Positions 63,797 to 64,000 of a stretch of 64,000 bases of DNA are shown piece after piece. Both the position numbers and the translations under genes were made by a program. The notes under the pieces were generated by a model. That model searched no databases and was not told the origin of the DNA. It worked only from the letters and a program-made list of their open reading frames with translations. The stretch's first letter is position 1. Each line of letters begins with the position of its first letter. Source of the stretch: Xestospongia bergquistia (Eukaryota > Porifera > Demospongiae > Haplosclerida > Petrosiidae). Location: assembly GCA_963965975.1 (NCBI GenBank), contig OZ014417.1, forward strand, positions 7,870,821 through 7,934,820, given 5' to 3'.

Positions 63797-64000
63797 CTGA
63801 TAGAGAGATAGTTAAGAATAAAAGTTTATTTGTTGACTTGTCATCCTGTTCATCCATCCATCCATCCATTCTTGTTCCAGGATACATCGACTTGTCAATT
63901 CAAGTGCAATAGATACATAACTATAGACATCTCCTAACATATACGAACATCTAAAAATAGTAACAAATATAATACATCATATACTATACTATTAATAGAA

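Overview
The window looks like nuclear DNA of an early-branching animal, most like a demosponge such as Amphimedon. This is inferred from AT-rich sequence, dense genes on both strands, many very short introns (about 50-100 bp) with GT-AG borders, and a metazoan gene set: neurofibromin, replication-type histone H3, ryanodine receptor, classical calpain, syntaxin and TRAPPC11. The species was not confirmed by any search.

Left to right: (1) the 5' exons of neurofibromin (NF1) on the minus strand, running off the left edge. (2) An intronless histone H3 gene with its 3' stem-loop. (3) A block at about 3.6-11.9 kb in which a segment of about 2 kb occurs three times. Each copy carries a TATA-bearing promoter facing left and the first four exons of a ryanodine receptor facing right. 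In the first copy the leftward gene is H3. In the second and third it is an intronless CLUAP1/IFT38 gene, broken in the second and intact in the third. Only the third copy has intact receptor exons. (4) The rest of the ryanodine receptor gene, to 35.6 kb, with minisatellites in several introns.

(5) A small unrecognised gene, then an SRRM2/Cwc21-like splicing factor (minus), a TP53I3/PIG3-like quinone oxidoreductase with a putative signal peptide (plus), and eIF3c (minus). (6) A decayed tandem copy of the 3' part of a calpain gene, carrying a duplicate of the eIF3c upstream region and interrupted by a GC-rich insertion, followed by the intact calpain gene (minus). (7) A plasma-membrane-type syntaxin (plus) and the 3' part of TRAPPC11 (minus), which continues past the right edge.

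No pathway unites the neighbourhood, although the receptor and calpain are both calcium-responsive and syntaxin and TRAPPC11 both serve membrane traffic. The points most worth a second look are the triplicated block in which one promoter sequence fronts two unrelated genes, the unusual pore loop and canonical EF-hands of the ryanodine receptor, the calpain/eIF3c-promoter duplication, a foldback element, and the GC-rich insertion of unknown identity. Eukaryotic exon borders were set by eye from splice signals and family similarity, so gene spans include introns.
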